A stretch of DNA of 64,000 bases from Sabellastarte sp. h YS-2021 (taxonomy: Eukaryota; Annelida; Polychaeta; Sabellida; Sabellidae), in contig OZ024935.1 of the NCBI GenBank assembly GCA_964017235.1, positions 89,991,052-90,055,051 on the forward strand. Reading direction: 5' to 3'. This document shows positions 62,075 to 64,000 of this stretch, piece by piece (position 1 is the stretch's first letter; each line of letters begins with the position of its first letter). Position numbers and translations under genes: made by a program. Under the pieces are notes generated by a model. The model had not been told where the DNA came from. It ran no database searches and worked only from the letters and a program-made list of their open reading frames with translations.

Positions 62075-64000
62075 GTGTATTCATTAAGAAATACATACCA
62101 AGCTCAAAATACATGTATTGGGAGTGCATGTAGCGAGGGTACCATCAACAAGAAAATCAGCTCAAAACACCCCTTAAATGGGTTGGATCTGGTTCAGATT
62201 TTCACAGGAAACTCAGTTTCCACCATAGAATTAAATTGCATTTGTCTGACAAACTCGAGGGCCATATTTGGAATTTCAGTTTTCGGGGTGTGGACCTGGT
62301 CTGCCCCCCCCCTCATGAGGGGTAATTTCAGGTATATCATATTGTGGTCAATCTGGAGCACTTATGGAATTTCAGACATGTTTTGATCAGAAATGAGGAC
62401 ATTTTAGGCACATTTGGAGCAGTGACTACTGGTGTGGTATATAGGCCCCAGGAGGCCTGTAATTCGCCTTCTGGGGGGTGCCTTAAGATTTGCTCATATT
62501 TTGACCAATAAGGCAGAAGTGAGGCTGTAAACCATATTTTTTGGCGAGAGTGGGCACCACTAAAAGAGAAATAAGTAGTGTATTCATTAAGAAATACATA
62601 CCAAGCTCAAAATACATGTATTGGGAGTGCATGTAGCGAGGGTACCATCAACAAGAAAATCAGCTCAAAACACCCCTTAAATGGGTTGGATCTGGTTCAG
62701 ATTTTCACAGGAAACTCAGTTTCCACCATAGAATTAAATTGCATTTGTCTGACAAACTCGAGGGCCATATTTGGAATTTCAGTTTTTCGGGGTGTGGACC
62801 TGGTCTGCCCCCCTCATGAGGGGTAATTTCAGGTATATCATATTGTGGTCAATCTGGAGCACTTATGGAATTTCAGACATGTTTTGATCAGAAATGAGGA
62901 CATTTTAGGCACATTTGGAGCATTACATGTCTGAACACAAATTATTTAACCCGAATATTGCTGTTAAAATGGTGTAAAATACATGTAAATCAGCCCAAAT
63001 GAGTAGTAAATGTTGGTCTATAATTCTGAAATTTGGCAAGAAAATAGTCTGTAACCCACTAAATCTGACTGCATAGGTTTTAGAATTACATCCAGTATAG
63101 CAGTGACTACTGGTGTGGTATATAGGCCCCAGGAGGCCTGTAATTCGCCTTCTGGGGGGTGCCTTAAGATTTGCTCATATTTTGACCAATAAGGCAGAAG
63201 TGAGGCTGTAAACCATATTTTTGGCGAGAGTGGGCACCACTAAAAGAGAAATAAGTAGTGTATTCATTAAGAAATACATACCAAGCTCAAAATACATGTA
63301 TTGGGAGTGCATGTAGCGAGGGTACCATCAACAAGAAAATCAGCTCAAAACACCCCTTAAATGGGTTGGATCTGGTTCAGATTTTCACAGGAAACTCAGT
63401 TTCCACCATAGAATTAAATTGCATTTGTCTGACAAACTCGAGGGCCATATTTGGAATTTCAGTTTTTCGGGGTGTGGACCTGGTCTGCCCCCCCTCATGA
63501 GGGGTAATTTCAGGTATATCATATTGTGGTCAATCTGGAGCTCTTATGGAATTTCAGACATGTTTTGATCAGAAATGAGGACATTTTAGGCACATTTGGA
63601 GCAGTGACTACTGGTGTGGTATATAGGCCCCAGGAGGCCTGTAATTCGCCTTCTGGGGGTGCCTTAAGATTTGCTCATATTTTGACCAATAAGGCAGAAG
63701 TGAGGCTGTAAACCATATTTTTTGGCGAGAGTGGGCACCACTAAAAGAGAAATAAGTAGTGTATTCATTAAGAAATACATACCAAGCTCAAAATACATGT
63801 ATTGGGAGTGCATGTAGCGAGGGTACCATCAACAAGAAAATCAGCTCAAAACACCCCTTAAATGGGTTGGATCTGGTTCAGATTTTCACAGGAAACTCAG
63901 TTTCCACCATCGAATTAAATTGCATTTGTCTGACAAACTCGAGGGCCATATTTGGAATTTCAGTTTTTCGGGGTGTGGACCTGGTCTGCCCCCCCTCATG

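Larger units (their letters stand above)
38365..64000. repeat. Satellite array, right part (42 complete units)
   Basis: The same 502-bp unit resumes at the base following the left flank and runs to the window edge. L units are more frequent here (23 of 42), mostly in strict SL alternation (1183 bp). Some L units follow each other directly (43290-45333, 49385-50746, 53615-54976). Variants absent from the far left are common: GGAAAATCAG in L units starting at 42107, 45836, 48202, 51249, 52432 and 55479, and TGCACTTG in S units at 39239, 40422, 42788, 46517, 48883, 53113 and 56160. A GTCTGTCACCC variant in the 180-bp module occurs near 40215 and in four modules between 58310 and 61875. No gene is visible. 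Confidence 0.98.

Noticed and set aside
1-64000. CRISPR array
   Set aside because: Repeats are 502 or 681 bp and contiguous, without short direct repeats separated by unique spacers; there are no cas genes.

Overview
The window is eukaryotic and holds no bacterial gene structure and no recognisable host gene. About 57.9 kb of the 64 kb is one head-to-tail satellite array on both sides of a single 6.1-kb insertion, an intact tyrosine-recombinase (YR, DIRS-order) retrotransposon. A marine invertebrate, most likely a bivalve mollusc, is my best guess. It rests on the retrotransposon type, the TACATGTA-rich satellite and a TGACCTT-rich element tail, and it remains an inference.

Satellite. Positions 1-32245 and 38365-64000 are copies of a 502-bp unit. 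Many copies carry an extra 180-bp module at one fixed point, so the array is a string of short (S, ~502 bp) and long (L, ~681 bp) units. I count 57 units left of or spanning the insertion (20 L) and 42 complete units to the right (23 L). Copies differ by only a few bases. The S/L order forms higher-order repeats: SSSL (2187 bp) at 4434-13181, then mixed SSL and SL, then mostly SL (1183 bp) from about 22970 to the right edge. A 200-N assembly gap lies at 30456-30655, and marker variants change abruptly across it.

Retrotransposon (32246-38364). It sits in one S unit with neither target duplication nor loss: removing 6119 bp restores a perfect 502-bp unit. The order is: an 839-bp leader with a hairpin 3 bp from the left end and a 98-bp tandem duplication; a Gag-like ORF (33085-34155); a reverse transcriptase/RNase H ORF (34128-36803); a tyrosine recombinase ORF (36790-37815); and a 549-bp tail with ten TGACCT/AGGTCA half-sites and a terminal poly(A) signal. 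All three ORFs are open and their catalytic residues are present, so the copy looks young.

How its genes may work together. Gag ends in a textbook -1 frameshift signal, a slippery A AAA AAC, a 9-nt spacer and a 10-bp stem, leading into the RT/RNase H frame, which has no ATG near its start. The recombinase frame has a consensus branch point and 3' splice site just inside it, and a consensus 5' splice site in Gag is in matching phase. Unspliced RNA could therefore give Gag and Gag-RT, and spliced RNA Gag-YR. The frameshift and splice parts are inferences from sequence motifs.
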